Assembly (NCBI GenBank): GCA_903839795.1
Contig: CAIMDR010000076.1
Location: forward strand, 1 to 8,868
Direction: 5' to 3'
Length of the DNA: 8,868 bases
Source of the DNA: an uncultured Methylococcaceae bacterium
Lineage (GTDB): Bacteria > Pseudomonadota > Gammaproteobacteria > Methylococcales > Methylomonadaceae
The notes beneath the pieces were generated by a model. The model searched no databases, was not told the DNA's origin, and saw only the letters and a program-made list of their open reading frames with translations. A program made the translations under genes and the position numbers. Positions 1 through 7,060 of this stretch are shown piece after piece (within the stretch, counting starts at the first letter, position 1; every line of letters begins with the position of its first letter).

Positions 1-106
1 TCGTGTCTTCGTGGTGAAATAATATCTTGAATATCTTTAAGTTGATTTGTATGAGGTTAGCGACAGCGTGGGAACGATAGGGTGGCGGTTATTTTTTGCG
101 AGTTGC
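1..106. other. Gene-free left edge with possible dispersed-repeat scraps
   Basis: No gene lies between the window edge and the lpxA stop codon. lpxB, which often follows lpxA, does not start here. Bases 1-18 (TCGTGTCTTCGTGGTGAA) resemble one arm of a palindromic intergenic repeat containing ACCACGAAGACACGAAG that I have seen in many bacterial genomes. Bases 65-76 (AGCGTGGGAACG) resemble one arm of another common intergenic palindrome. Both are single arms, so each would be a truncated or decayed copy. I see no hairpin followed by a T-run that would serve as a terminator for lpxA. Confidence 0.35.
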
Positions 107-877
107 CTAACGCAATATACCCCGCCGCACATTACTTAAAAAACTAATCATGTCAGCTAATTGTTTACTGTCACTTTGTAGTTCTTTCATTTTCTCTATG
201 GCGTCTTCCAGGCGTAAATTCATTTTATAGATTATTTTGTAGGCATTTCTGATTAATCTAATATCTTCAGCGGATATTTCATTGCGTTCCATGCCGACTG
301 AATTTATGCCATGCGGCCTTGTGGGCTTGCCGCCAACCATAATAAAAGGCGGAATATCCTGGGTAATCGCACTGCCCATAGCGGCAAAGCTGTATTGCCC
401 TATCTGGGTAAACTGATGCACCAAGGTAAATCCACCCAGAATGGCATGATCATGTAGATGGACATGGCCTGCCAAGGACGCGCCATTAGCCATAATCACA
501 TGATCGCCAATCAGGCAATCATGAGCCACATGGGTATAAGCCATAAACAGATTATCGTTGCCTATCTTGGTAACGCAGTGATCTTGTTGGGTTCCCCTAT
601 GCATAGAGGTAAACTCTCGAATGGTATTTCTATCACCGATTTCAAGTCGCGTTACCTCAGACGCATATTTTTTATCTTGCGGGTCTTCGCCAATTGAAGT
701 GAATTGATAGATACGATTATCCTTCCCAATAGAAGTAGGCCCTTTAATAACAACATGAGGACCTATGACCGTACCGGCATCAATTTTTACATCAGCACCT
801 ATGACAGAAAAAGCACCGACTGACACAGTGTCGGCCAGTTCAGCATGACTATCAATTATGGCTGTTGGATTAATCAA
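107..877 (-). CDS. lpxA: Acyl-ACP--UDP-N-acetylglucosamine O-acyltransferase (LpxA)
   Basis: This cytoplasmic enzyme transfers a 3-hydroxyacyl chain from ACP to the 3-OH of UDP-GlcNAc, the first step of lipid A synthesis. The protein shows the hexapeptide-repeat pattern of a left-handed beta helix over about residues 1-185, then a helical C-terminus ending RRGILR, as in E. coli LpxA. HVAHD at 115-119 contains the catalytic His (H119). IGEDPQDKKY and IGDRNTIRE are further family signatures. I chose the TTG at 877, which gives 256 residues starting MINPTAIID, close to the start of many LpxA proteins. It lies two bases past the fabZ stop with GGTGG upstream. An in-frame ATG at 901 would add MCCGGRLV, read from the end of fabZ, and give 264 residues. 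It has no clear ribosome site but cannot be excluded. Met167 sits at the acyl-chain ruler position. The enzyme assignment is secure; the start is not. Confidence 0.95.
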   Translation of the reverse strand: MINPTAIIDSHAELADTVSVGAFSVIGADVKIDAGTVIGPHVVIKGPTSIGKDNRIYQFTSIGEDPQDKKYASEVTRLEIGDRNTIREFTSMHRGTQQDHCVTKIGNDNLFMAYTHVAHDCLIGDHVIMANGASLAGHVHLHDHAILGGFTLVHQFTQIGQYSFAAMGSAITQDIPPFIMVGGKPTRPHGINSVGMERNEISAEDIRLIRNAYKIIYKMNLRLEDAIEKMKELQSDSKQLADMISFLSNVRRGILR

Positions 878-879
878 AA

Positions 880-1323
880 CTAATCTACCACCGCAGCACA
901 TCTGATTTCGGCACTGGCGACAAATTCACCGTCAACTTCCGCGCGACATTCAAATGCCCAGATATTACGCTTGCTTTTAACGAACTTTGCTTCCAACATT
1001 AATTGATCTCCAGGTACAACCGGCCGTTTAAACTTGGCTTTGTCTATACCCACCAAATAATAGATCATGCCTTCCAATTCATCGCCCGCTGTTTCTGAGG
1101 CCAATAGCCCCGTTGCTTGCGCCAAGGCTTCCAAAATCAAAACACCTGGCATGATGGGTTTTTGTGGAAAATGACCTTGAAAAAAAGGTTCGTTATAAGT
1201 AACGTTTTTAACGCCTAAGAGCCTAATACCCGGCTCGCACTCAATCACCTTGTCAACCAATAAAAACGGGTATCGATGTGGCAAGAATGCTTGTATTTGT
1301 AAAATATCTAACGTAATAGACAT
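880..1323 (-). CDS. fabZ: 3-hydroxyacyl-[ACP] dehydratase FabZ
   Basis: FabZ dehydrates 3-hydroxyacyl-ACP to trans-2-enoyl-ACP in fatty-acid elongation. It competes with LpxA for the 3-hydroxyacyl-ACP pool, which explains the tight linkage of the two genes. The 147-residue protein is a single hot-dog fold of normal family length (E. coli 151). It carries [11 protein letters not shown] at 16-26, the catalytic His in FFQGHFP (H51) and the catalytic Glu in LILEALAQA (E65). The gene ends two bases before the preferred lpxA TTG start, or overlaps the alternative lpxA ATG by 22 bases, so the two are very likely translationally coupled. A 60-bp spacer separates it from skp, where lpxD is usually found. 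No strong Shine-Dalgarno sequence precedes the ATG. Confidence 0.96.
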   Translation of the reverse strand: MSITLDILQIQAFLPHRYPFLLVDKVIECEPGIRLLGVKNVTYNEPFFQGHFPQKPIMPGVLILEALAQATGLLASETAGDELEGMIYYLVGIDKAKFKRPVVPGDQLMLEAKFVKSKRNIWAFECRAEVDGEFVASAEIRCAAVVD

Positions 1324-1383
1324 GATTTAGAGTGCTTTATCCAGAGTGAGGTGAGTGAGTATTCTTAAATAATAGTAGCTCAC

Positions 1384-1884
1384 TTACTCAGGCATTGTTG
1401 ACAATTTTTTCTGAACTTGGGCAGTAATATCAAACTGATCTTTAGCATAAATAACACCGTCAGTCAGTAACAAGTCATATTCATCTACTTTAGCTATTTC
1501 ACGAACCGCTTCAACGATACGACGTTGTAATTTACCCAATTCTTCATTACGGCTGGCATTAAAGTCTTCACTGAATTCTTGCTGAGATCTTTTTGCGTCC
1601 CTTTTTTTATTGTTAATATCTTTTTCAAGATTGGCTTTTTCAGAATCACTCATTATAGAAGCATCCTTAGTCAGCTTTTCTTCCATCGTTTGGATTTCTT
1701 TTTGTTGAGCGACTAATTGCTTATCCCGTGGTGAAAATTTTTGTTCCAGGCGTTTTTTAGCTTTTTCAGCTTGTGGCGCTTTTTCAAGAACAGAGGGTAT
1801 ATTTACAAAGCCAATTTTTAAATCAGCAAAACTGACATTTGCAACAAACAATAAGCTTAAAAATAAAGCAATTTTCGTTTTCAT
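1384..1884 (-). CDS. skp: Periplasmic chaperone Skp/OmpH
   Basis: Skp is a periplasmic trimeric chaperone that holds unfolded outer-membrane proteins on their way to the Bam complex. The 166-residue protein begins with a Sec signal peptide: a basic MKTK, a hydrophobic stretch, and a likely cleavage site after VSFA (20|21). The mature N-terminus LKIGFVNIPSVLEKAPQA is typical of the family. Residues about 38-125 are highly charged and helical with heptad character, forming the coiled-coil tentacle. The C-terminal YDLLLTDGVIYA segment returns to the beta body. Length is close to E. coli Skp (161). The gene lies 106 bp downstream of bamA, the usual order. A possible internal promoter lies in that spacer. 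The Shine-Dalgarno sequence is weak (GAG about 12 bases before ATG). Confidence 0.94.
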   Translation of the reverse strand: MKTKIALFLSLLFVANVSFADLKIGFVNIPSVLEKAPQAEKAKKRLEQKFSPRDKQLVAQQKEIQTMEEKLTKDASIMSDSEKANLEKDINNKKRDAKRSQQEFSEDFNASRNEELGKLQRRIVEAVREIAKVDEYDLLLTDGVIYAKDQFDITAQVQKKLSTMPE

Positions 1885-1953
1885 TATTAAATCGATCTCA
1901 GGTTATAGTTAAAATTAAAGTTAAAAGTTGGGTATAAAAATTTTATCCGTTGA

Positions 1954-1981
1954 ATTATAGGGGATAAGCCTGTTAATCCAA
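1954..1981 (-). promoter_or_regulatory. Possible internal promoter for skp-fabZ-lpxA
   Basis: On the minus strand the bamA-skp spacer contains a perfect TATAAT (plus-strand 1954-1959) with a poor -35, TTGGAT (1976-1981), 16 bases upstream. Transcription would start near 1947 and give a leader of about 60 bases. The -35 matches consensus at only three positions and the spacer is AT-rich, so a chance match is possible. Confidence 0.3.
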
Positions 1982-1990
1982 AATATCTTC

Positions 1991-4327
1991 TTAGAAGTTT
2001 TGGCCAAAATTGAATTGAAAGAACTGGGTTTGATCTTTTTGAGTAATCACATTGCTGGTAGTGACGCCATTATTAGGATTATATTGGTCATAAGAATAGT
2101 TCCCTTTATTCAAAGGATACGCAGCACTAACGGATAAAGCGCCGAATGGCGATAACCACTCTCCTGAAAGTCCGGCGGAATATTTCATATTATTAAGTGT
2201 AAAGGTATCGTTTAATGATCCAACATCAAAAAAGGTTCCCAATCTGACCGATTTTGTCTCTGTCATAAAAGGCACTGGAAAAAACAACTCGGCATTACCA
2301 ATAATTTTAGCGGAACCACCGAGGGGATATCCATTAGAATCTCTTGGCCCCAGCGTATTATTTTTAAAGCCGCGTACCGAACCGGTTCCACCCATAAAAT
2401 AATTATCAAAGAACGGTAGCGCCTGCGTACTTCCATAACCCCCGCCATAACCCACTTCGCCGTTCAATTTAAAAGTAAAGTCTTTTGCCAACGGAAAATA
2501 ACGTTGCTGCCGATATCCGACTTTATAATAATCCAGATCACTGCCCGGAATCATTACAACAGCAGACAAGCGTTGCTGAGCACCTTTATTGGGGAACATA
2601 GCTCGGTTAAAGGTATCATGAACCCAACTGATGCCCTGACTAAAAGTCAAAAACGAGCTACCTTGGTCAGCAATAAACTGATTGATTTGATAAGACGAGT
2701 AAGCAGAGGTTGACAAGTTGGTATGCTTTACATCCGTATCAAAACGTATCTGGTCAAATTCATTCAAGGGGATGCCAAAGTTAATACCGGCATTGGCAAT
2801 GTTGGTATTATAGTTGGCAATGTTGATCTGCCCGGCATTTCGTTTGGTATAGCCCAAATTATAACCTTGGCTAACCCCATCAGTCGTGAAATAGGGATTA
2901 AAAAAACCAAATTGATAACTGGTCATATAAGAACTATTGTTAAAGGCAACATTAACCCGTTTACCTGAACCAAAAACGTTATCCTGGGCAATGTTGGCAT
3001 TTAATACTATACCCTGAACCTGAGAGAAACCCACGCCCGCTGACAAATTACCCGAGGGTTTTTCGACCACTTTATAATTAACATCAATCTGGTCAGCCGT
3101 ACCCACAACCGGCGGTGTTTCTACCGTCACGGTTTCAAAATAACCCAACCGTTCGAGACGTGTTTTTGAGCGTTCAATTTTAGAACTCGATGCCCAACTG
3201 GCTTCCATTTGTCGCATTTCCCGACGCAACACTTCGTCACGGGTTTTAGTATTACCGCTCATATTAATTCGATGTACATAAACACGCTTACCCGGATCAA
3301 CAACAAACGTCATATCGACTGTTTTTTGAGCTTCGTTTATTTCAGGCACCATATTAACGTTTGCAAAGGCATAGCCTTCGTCACCCAGACGATCCTGAAT
3401 GGCTTTTGAGGTTTCAGTGGCACTTTTTCTGGAAAATATCTCTGTGGGCCCTACGCTAACCAGCTTAATGAGCTCCTCAGGCGCTACCACCAAATTACCT
3501 GACAACTTTACTTTGGACAGCTTATAAACCTCACCCTCTTTAACATTGATAGTGACATAGATATCTTTTTTATCCGGGGTAATAGCCACTTGAGTCGACT
3601 CAACTGAAAAGTTGATATAACCCCGATCCAGATAATAAGACCGCAGGGTCTCCAAGTCAGCCGATAATTTTTGCTTGGAATACTGATCGTCTTTAGTATA
3701 AAACGACAACAAATTGGACGTATTGAGTTCAAACTTGCTTAACAGGGTTTTATCATCAAAAACAGTATTACCCACAATATTAATCTGCTTGATTTTGGTA
3801 ACCCGGCCCTCGGAAATTTTAATATGAATGCCCACACGATTCCGGGTCAAGTTAGACACGTCTGTTTTAATCTTTAAGCCATATTTACCATGACTAAGAT
3901 ATTGACGTGTTAACTCTTGCTCCACCTTGTCCAGTACTTGCCGGTCAAATATCTTGCCTTCAGCCAGACCAATTTTATCCAAAGCCTTGGTCAGATCATC
4001 TTTGCTGAGATCTTTATTGCCTTCAAAAATTATTTTTGCAATGGAAGGGCGCTCCACCACATTAACAATCAAGGTTGAGCCGTCTCTTTCCAGTGATACG
4101 TCTTTAAAAAAGCCTGTTTTAAACAAGGCCTTGATGGCTGGAGAAACATTATCCAAAGAAAACTTTTCACCGACATTAACCGGGAGATAGTTATAAACAG
4201 TACCCAAAGAAATGCGCTGCAAGCCTTTGACCTGAATATCCTTAACAACGAATTCTTCGTCGCCCTTAACTCCATTCGACACAAGCAGGCCCAGCAATAA
4301 CAAGCAAGAAAAAGTATTTGATTTCAT
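1991..4327 (-). CDS. bamA: Outer membrane protein assembly factor BamA
   Basis: BamA is the essential core of the Bam complex, which folds and inserts beta-barrel proteins into the outer membrane. The 778-residue protein (E. coli 810) has a signal peptide with likely cleavage after VKG (residue 22). Five POTRA domains follow, at about 25-93, 94-174, 177-266, 269-346 and 349-423. The 16-stranded barrel spans about 424-778. Diagnostic features are VRGF at 651-654 in the L6 loop, FFDVG at 699-703, and a C-terminal beta-signal FQFNFGQNF ending in Phe. It is followed by skp as expected. It is preceded by efp-epmA rather than the usual rseP. An extended -10 promoter lies in the 78-bp gap upstream. 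No clear Shine-Dalgarno sequence precedes the ATG, but the signal peptide supports this start. The gene is complete. Confidence 0.97.
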   Translation of the reverse strand: MKSNTFSCLLLLGLLVSNGVKGDEEFVVKDIQVKGLQRISLGTVYNYLPVNVGEKFSLDNVSPAIKALFKTGFFKDVSLERDGSTLIVNVVERPSIAKIIFEGNKDLSKDDLTKALDKIGLAEGKIFDRQVLDKVEQELTRQYLSHGKYGLKIKTDVSNLTRNRVGIHIKISEGRVTKIKQINIVGNTVFDDKTLLSKFELNTSNLLSFYTKDDQYSKQKLSADLETLRSYYLDRGYINFSVESTQVAITPDKKDIYVTINVKEGEVYKLSKVKLSGNLVVAPEELIKLVSVGPTEIFSRKSATETSKAIQDRLGDEGYAFANVNMVPEINEAQKTVDMTFVVDPGKRVYVHRINMSGNTKTRDEVLRREMRQMEASWASSSKIERSKTRLERLGYFETVTVETPPVVGTADQIDVNYKVVEKPSGNLSAGVGFSQVQGIVLNANIAQDNVFGSGKRVNVAFNNSSYMTSYQFGFFNPYFTTDGVSQGYNLGYTKRNAGQINIANYNTNIANAGINFGIPLNEFDQIRFDTDVKHTNLSTSAYSSYQINQFIADQGSSFLTFSQGISWVHDTFNRAMFPNKGAQQRLSAVVMIPGSDLDYYKVGYRQQRYFPLAKDFTFKLNGEVGYGGGYGSTQALPFFDNYFMGGTGSVRGFKNNTLGPRDSNGYPLGGSAKIIGNAELFFPVPFMTETKSVRLGTFFDVGSLNDTFTLNNMKYSAGLSGEWLSPFGALSVSAAYPLNKGNYSYDQYNPNNGVTTSNVITQKDQTQFFQFNFGQNF

Positions 4328-4377
4328 GTAGGGGCTAAAAATAAAACATCAGGGTCTAAATAGTTAAAAATTGCAGA

Positions 4378-4386
4378 ATTATAACA
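4378..4386 (-). promoter_or_regulatory. Extended -10 promoter for bamA
   Basis: The minus strand reads TGTTATAAT here: a perfect TATAAT with the TG dinucleotide of an extended -10, which compensates for the lack of a recognisable -35. It lies just past the epmA stop codon and would give a leader of roughly 44 bases. I see no sigma-E type GGAACTT/TCTGA pair in the spacer. Confidence 0.5.
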
Positions 4387-4405
4387 CAGTAAATATTAAA
4401 CCAGC

Positions 4406-5386
4406 TTAAGCTCTGTGCACAGGAAAATTAAGAACCTCATTAATGGTTGCACTATTTGACAACAGCATCAGCAACCGGTCAAGACCGATGGCCATACCGG
4501 AGCATTCCGGTAACCCGGCTTCCAGCGCTGAAACAAGATGCTTATCTTTAACGGTAACAGGGCGTTTTTTTTGCTGCCTAATCGCGATTTCTTCATCAAA
4601 TCGCCTGTCCTGCTCTTTCGCATCGGTCAATTCATAATAGCCATTGCCTAGCTCAATGCCATTTATAAAAACTTCGACACGATCTGTAACGTGTGAATTA
4701 TCTTTATTAAGGCGGGCTAACGACGATTGACAGGCGGGATAACCATAAACCATACAGAGCGCATTTTCACCCAAGTGCGGTTGAACCTTGTGACTAAAAA
4801 TAAAATCCAGCCATAAACCGTGATCAGATCCGCAAAGACTGACGGCCTCAGACACCTCATTAGCCTGTGCGTAAGCACAATAATCCTGAAGAGAAAACGC
4901 TAAAGGATTTAAGCCGGTATAGCGTTGAAATACGGTTTGATAACTCACCCGTTGCGTGGGCTTTAAAGCACGGTGACCGCTAAATAAAACCGCCATTAAG
5001 TCAGCGATTTCATTCATTAATTGCGGCAATGTAAAACCAACCCGATACCACTCCAAGAGGGTAAATTCAGGATTATGAAAACGTCCTGACTCACCATTAC
5101 GAAAGGCTTTAGCTATTTGATAAATACAGCCGCTCCCCGCAGCAAGCAACCTTTTCATTGCAAACTCGGGTGATGTTTGCAGAAATAAAGTGCGCTGTAG
5201 TGGCGGCGCACAATAATCCGTGGTAAAAAAATCCAACTGCGGATCTGTTCCGCAGCTATTACCCAACAAGGGTGTTTCCACTTCAAGCACGGCTCTTGCT
5301 AAAAAAAACTGCCTGATGTCCGCAAAGACTTGCGCTCTTAAACGCAACAATTCTATAGGGCAGGTCGGCTGCCACTCAGTTGGCAC
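4406..5386 (-). CDS. epmA: EF-P--(R)-beta-lysine ligase EpmA (PoxA/GenX)
   Basis: EpmA activates (R)-beta-lysine as an adenylate and joins it to the conserved lysine of EF-P. It is a truncated class II lysyl-tRNA synthetase paralogue: the 326 residues cover only the catalytic core, with no N-terminal anticodon-binding domain, as in E. coli EpmA (325). Motif 1 lies around VLEVETP (33-39). Motif 2 is FRNGESGRFHNPEF (95-108), and motif 3 is SGMAIGLDRL (296-305). Ala299 in motif 3 occupies the place where LysRS has Gly, a substitution typical of EpmA and linked to beta-lysine preference. ELGNGYYELTDAKEQ (245-259) is also characteristic. The start is GTG, and its first base is the last base of the efp TAG stop (TAGTG), so translation is probably coupled to efp. 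No clear ribosome site of its own is present. Confidence 0.96.
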   Translation of the reverse strand: MPTEWQPTCPIELLRLRAQVFADIRQFFLARAVLEVETPLLGNSCGTDPQLDFFTTDYCAPPLQRTLFLQTSPEFAMKRLLAAGSGCIYQIAKAFRNGESGRFHNPEFTLLEWYRVGFTLPQLMNEIADLMAVLFSGHRALKPTQRVSYQTVFQRYTGLNPLAFSLQDYCAYAQANEVSEAVSLCGSDHGLWLDFIFSHKVQPHLGENALCMVYGYPACQSSLARLNKDNSHVTDRVEVFINGIELGNGYYELTDAKEQDRRFDEEIAIRQQKKRPVTVKDKHLVSALEAGLPECSGMAIGLDRLLMLLSNSATINEVLNFPVHRA

Positions 5387-5955
5387 TATTCTTTTACACG
5401 CGAGATATATTCACCGGTACGGGTATCGACCTTAATTATTTCGCCAGGCTGTACAAATAATGGCACCCTAACCACCGCACCTGTCTCCAAAGTAGCCGGT
5501 TTACCACCACCACCTGAAGTATCGCCACGCAAACCCGGATCAGTTTCAACAATAGCCAGCTCGACAAAATTGGGCGGTGATACCGCTAAAGGCGCGTCAT
5601 TCCATAAAGTGACCGTGCAAGAATCCTGATCTTTAAGCCACTTGCTGGTCTCACCAATGACTTTTTCCTCACACTGATATTGCTCAAAAGTATCGGGCAC
5701 CATAAAGTGTCTAAATTCGCCGTCGTTATAGAGATATTGCATGGCAACATCAACGACATCGGCGCCTTCAAGAGAGTCGCCTGATTTAAACGTTCTTTCA
5801 ATCACCCGACCTGTTTTAAGATTTCTGATTTTTACCCGATTAAAAGCTTGGCCCTTACCAGGCTTTACAAATTCATTTTCTATAATTGCACAGGGGTCAT
5901 TATCCAACATGACTTTTAAACCGGCTTTAAATTCATTAGTACTATAAATAGCCAT
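5386..5955 (-). CDS. efp: Translation elongation factor P
   Basis: EF-P binds ribosomes stalled at consecutive prolines and speeds peptide-bond formation. The 189-residue protein matches E. coli EF-P (188) from [18 protein letters not shown] to GEYISRVKE. It contains the N-terminal KOW-like domain and two OB domains. Lys34 lies in VKPGKGQAF, the site of beta-lysylation by Epm[11 protein letters not shown] and [14 protein letters not shown] are family signatures. The ATG at 5955 is fixed by homology and by GAGG (plus-strand 5961-5964) five bases upstream. A longer reading to 6093 would run across the promoter region into epmB and is not credible. The gene is first in the leftward run, overlaps epmA by one base, and is divergent from epmB, so substrate and both modifying enzymes sit together. 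Confidence 0.97.
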   Translation of the reverse strand: MAIYSTNEFKAGLKVMLDNDPCAIIENEFVKPGKGQAFNRVKIRNLKTGRVIERTFKSGDSLEGADVVDVAMQYLYNDGEFRHFMVPDTFEQYQCEEKVIGETSKWLKDQDSCTVTLWNDAPLAVSPPNFVELAIVETDPGLRGDTSGGGGKPATLETGAVVRVPLFVQPGEIIKVDTRTGEYISRVKE

Positions 5956-5971
5956 TTTATCCTCAAGATGA

Positions 5972-6021
5972 CAAACAATGTAAATCAGAACCATTATAAT
6001 AGAGCCAACAATCGATAGAAA
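5972..6021. promoter_or_regulatory. Back-to-back efp/epmB promoters sharing a symmetric -10
   Basis: The 84-bp spacer between the divergent starts contains ATTATAAT at 5993-6000, which is its own reverse complement. It therefore reads TATAAT on both strands: 5995-6000 on plus, and 5998-5993 on minus. Candidate -35 boxes at 17-base spacing are CAAACA (5972-5977, plus, for epmB) and TTTCTA (minus strand of 6016-6021, for efp), each matching consensus at only three positions. Both start codons lie about 42-43 bases from the palindrome centre, leaving leaders of about 30 bases each way. Confidence 0.5.
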
Positions 6022-6039
6022 CTTTAAATAACTACTTTC

Positions 6040-7050
6040 ATGCCTGAACACCTTAGCGAGACCCTGCACTTTACCAAAAACTGGCAACAACAATTAGCCG
6101 AAGCCTTCAATAATATTGAAGGCTTATGCCATTATTTACACTTGTCGCTTAATGATTTACCTGTTTCAGTGGCGGCAGCCAAAAGCTTCCCGTTACGCGT
6201 CCCCTTAAGCTTTGCTGCCAGCATGCAAAAAGGTAATCCCGACGATCCTTTATTGCGGCAAGTCTTGCCGGTTAAAGATGAACTATTGGCCTACCCCGGC
6301 TATAGTAACGACCCGGTAGGTGATCTTCCCGCTGCCACTCAAACCGGTGTACTACACAAATATCATGGCCGGGTTTTATTTATCAACACCGGTAGTTGCG
6401 CCATTAACTGCCGCTATTGTTTCCGCCGCAACTTTCCTTATGCCGACCTTCAACTGGGCAAACAAGATGAACAGACCGGCATCCGTTATATTCAGGAAAA
6501 CCCGGATATTACGGAAGTTATTTTAAGTGGCGGTGATCCCTTATTGCTGAGCGATGCCAGAATGGCAAAACTCTTTGTGCAGTTAAGCGCTATCAAGCAT
6601 TTAAAACGCATCCGAATACACTCGCGACTACCCATCGTTCTGCCTGCCAGAATAACCGATGATTTGATTAACACTTTAACCCAATGCGGCAAACAAGTCG
6701 TCATAGTGGTTCACTGTAACCACGCCAACGAAATAAATCCCCGCGTCATTACGGCCTTTAATCGGCTTCGCAACAAAGGCATTACTTTGTTTAATCAGTC
6801 GGTATTATTAAAAGGCGTTAATGATAATGTAGCGGTATTATGCGAATTAAGTGAACAACTTTTCAGCCACGGCATTATCCCTTATTACCTGCATTTATTG
6901 GACAAAGCCACAGGGACAGGACATTTTGAAGTCCCTGAAACGGTGGCAACAGACCTTATCAAGCAGGTACAAGCCACACTGCCCGGCTATCTTGTACCCA
7001 AACTGGTTAAAGAACTGCCGGGGGCACAATCCAAACAAGCGATTCTATAA
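6040..7050 (+). CDS. epmB: EF-P (R)-beta-lysine formation enzyme EpmB (lysine 2,3-aminomutase family)
   Basis: EpmB is a radical-SAM, PLP-dependent enzyme that converts L-alpha-lysine to (R)-beta-lysine, the group EpmA attaches to EF-P. The 336-residue protein (E. coli 342) carries the [4Fe-4S]-binding CxxxCxxC motif in [11 protein letters not shown], with C120, C124 and C127. GGDPL at 164-168 is a SAM-site motif. [16 protein letters not shown] (191-206) and [16 protein letters not shown] (281-296) are strongly conserved in the family. The PLP lysine is expected near the C-terminus in [13 protein letters not shown], as in E. coli. It lacks the C-terminal extension of true clostridial lysine 2,3-aminomutases. 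The N-terminus aligns with E. coli from the first Met (W15 in both), which supports this ATG although no Shine-Dalgarno is visible. It diverges from efp and converges on rppH. EpmC is not in the window. Confidence 0.96.
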   Translation: MPEHLSETLHFTKNWQQQLAEAFNNIEGLCHYLHLSLNDLPVSVAAAKSFPLRVPLSFAASMQKGNPDDPLLRQVLPVKDELLAYPGYSNDPVGDLPAATQTGVLHKYHGRVLFINTGSCAINCRYCFRRNFPYADLQLGKQDEQTGIRYIQENPDITEVILSGGDPLLLSDARMAKLFVQLSAIKHLKRIRIHSRLPIVLPARITDDLINTLTQCGKQVVIVVHCNHANEINPRVITAFNRLRNKGITLFNQSVLLKGVNDNVAVLCELSEQLFSHGIIPYYLHLLDKATGTGHFEVPETVATDLIKQVQATLPGYLVPKLVKELPGAQSKQAIL

Positions 7051-7060
7051 GGAACACTGA

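Noticed and set aside
458..697. Open frames opposite lpxA, and similar ones opposite bamA, rppH, epmA and epmB
   Set aside because: Each lies wholly inside a gene with clear homology, has no family signature, and shows the composition expected of a reverse or shifted frame.
1324..1383. Remnant of lpxD in the skp-fabZ spacer
   Set aside because: Only 60 bases, with no hexapeptide-repeat coding pattern in any frame.
1931..1948. GGTATAAAA/TTTTATCC inverted repeat downstream of bamA as a terminator
   Set aside because: The arms are almost all A/T with a bulge and no room for a loop unless several pairs open. It is too weak to support.
4406..5386. Truncated lysyl-tRNA synthetase pseudogene
   Set aside because: The absence of the anticodon-binding domain is normal for EpmA. 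Length, intact class II motifs and the motif 3 Ala all fit a functional EpmA next to efp.
5956..6093. N-terminal extension of efp that would make a 235-residue protein
   Set aside because: It overlaps the epmB start on the other strand and crosses the promoter-like spacer. Homology begins exactly at MAIYSTNEF, which has GAGG five bases upstream.
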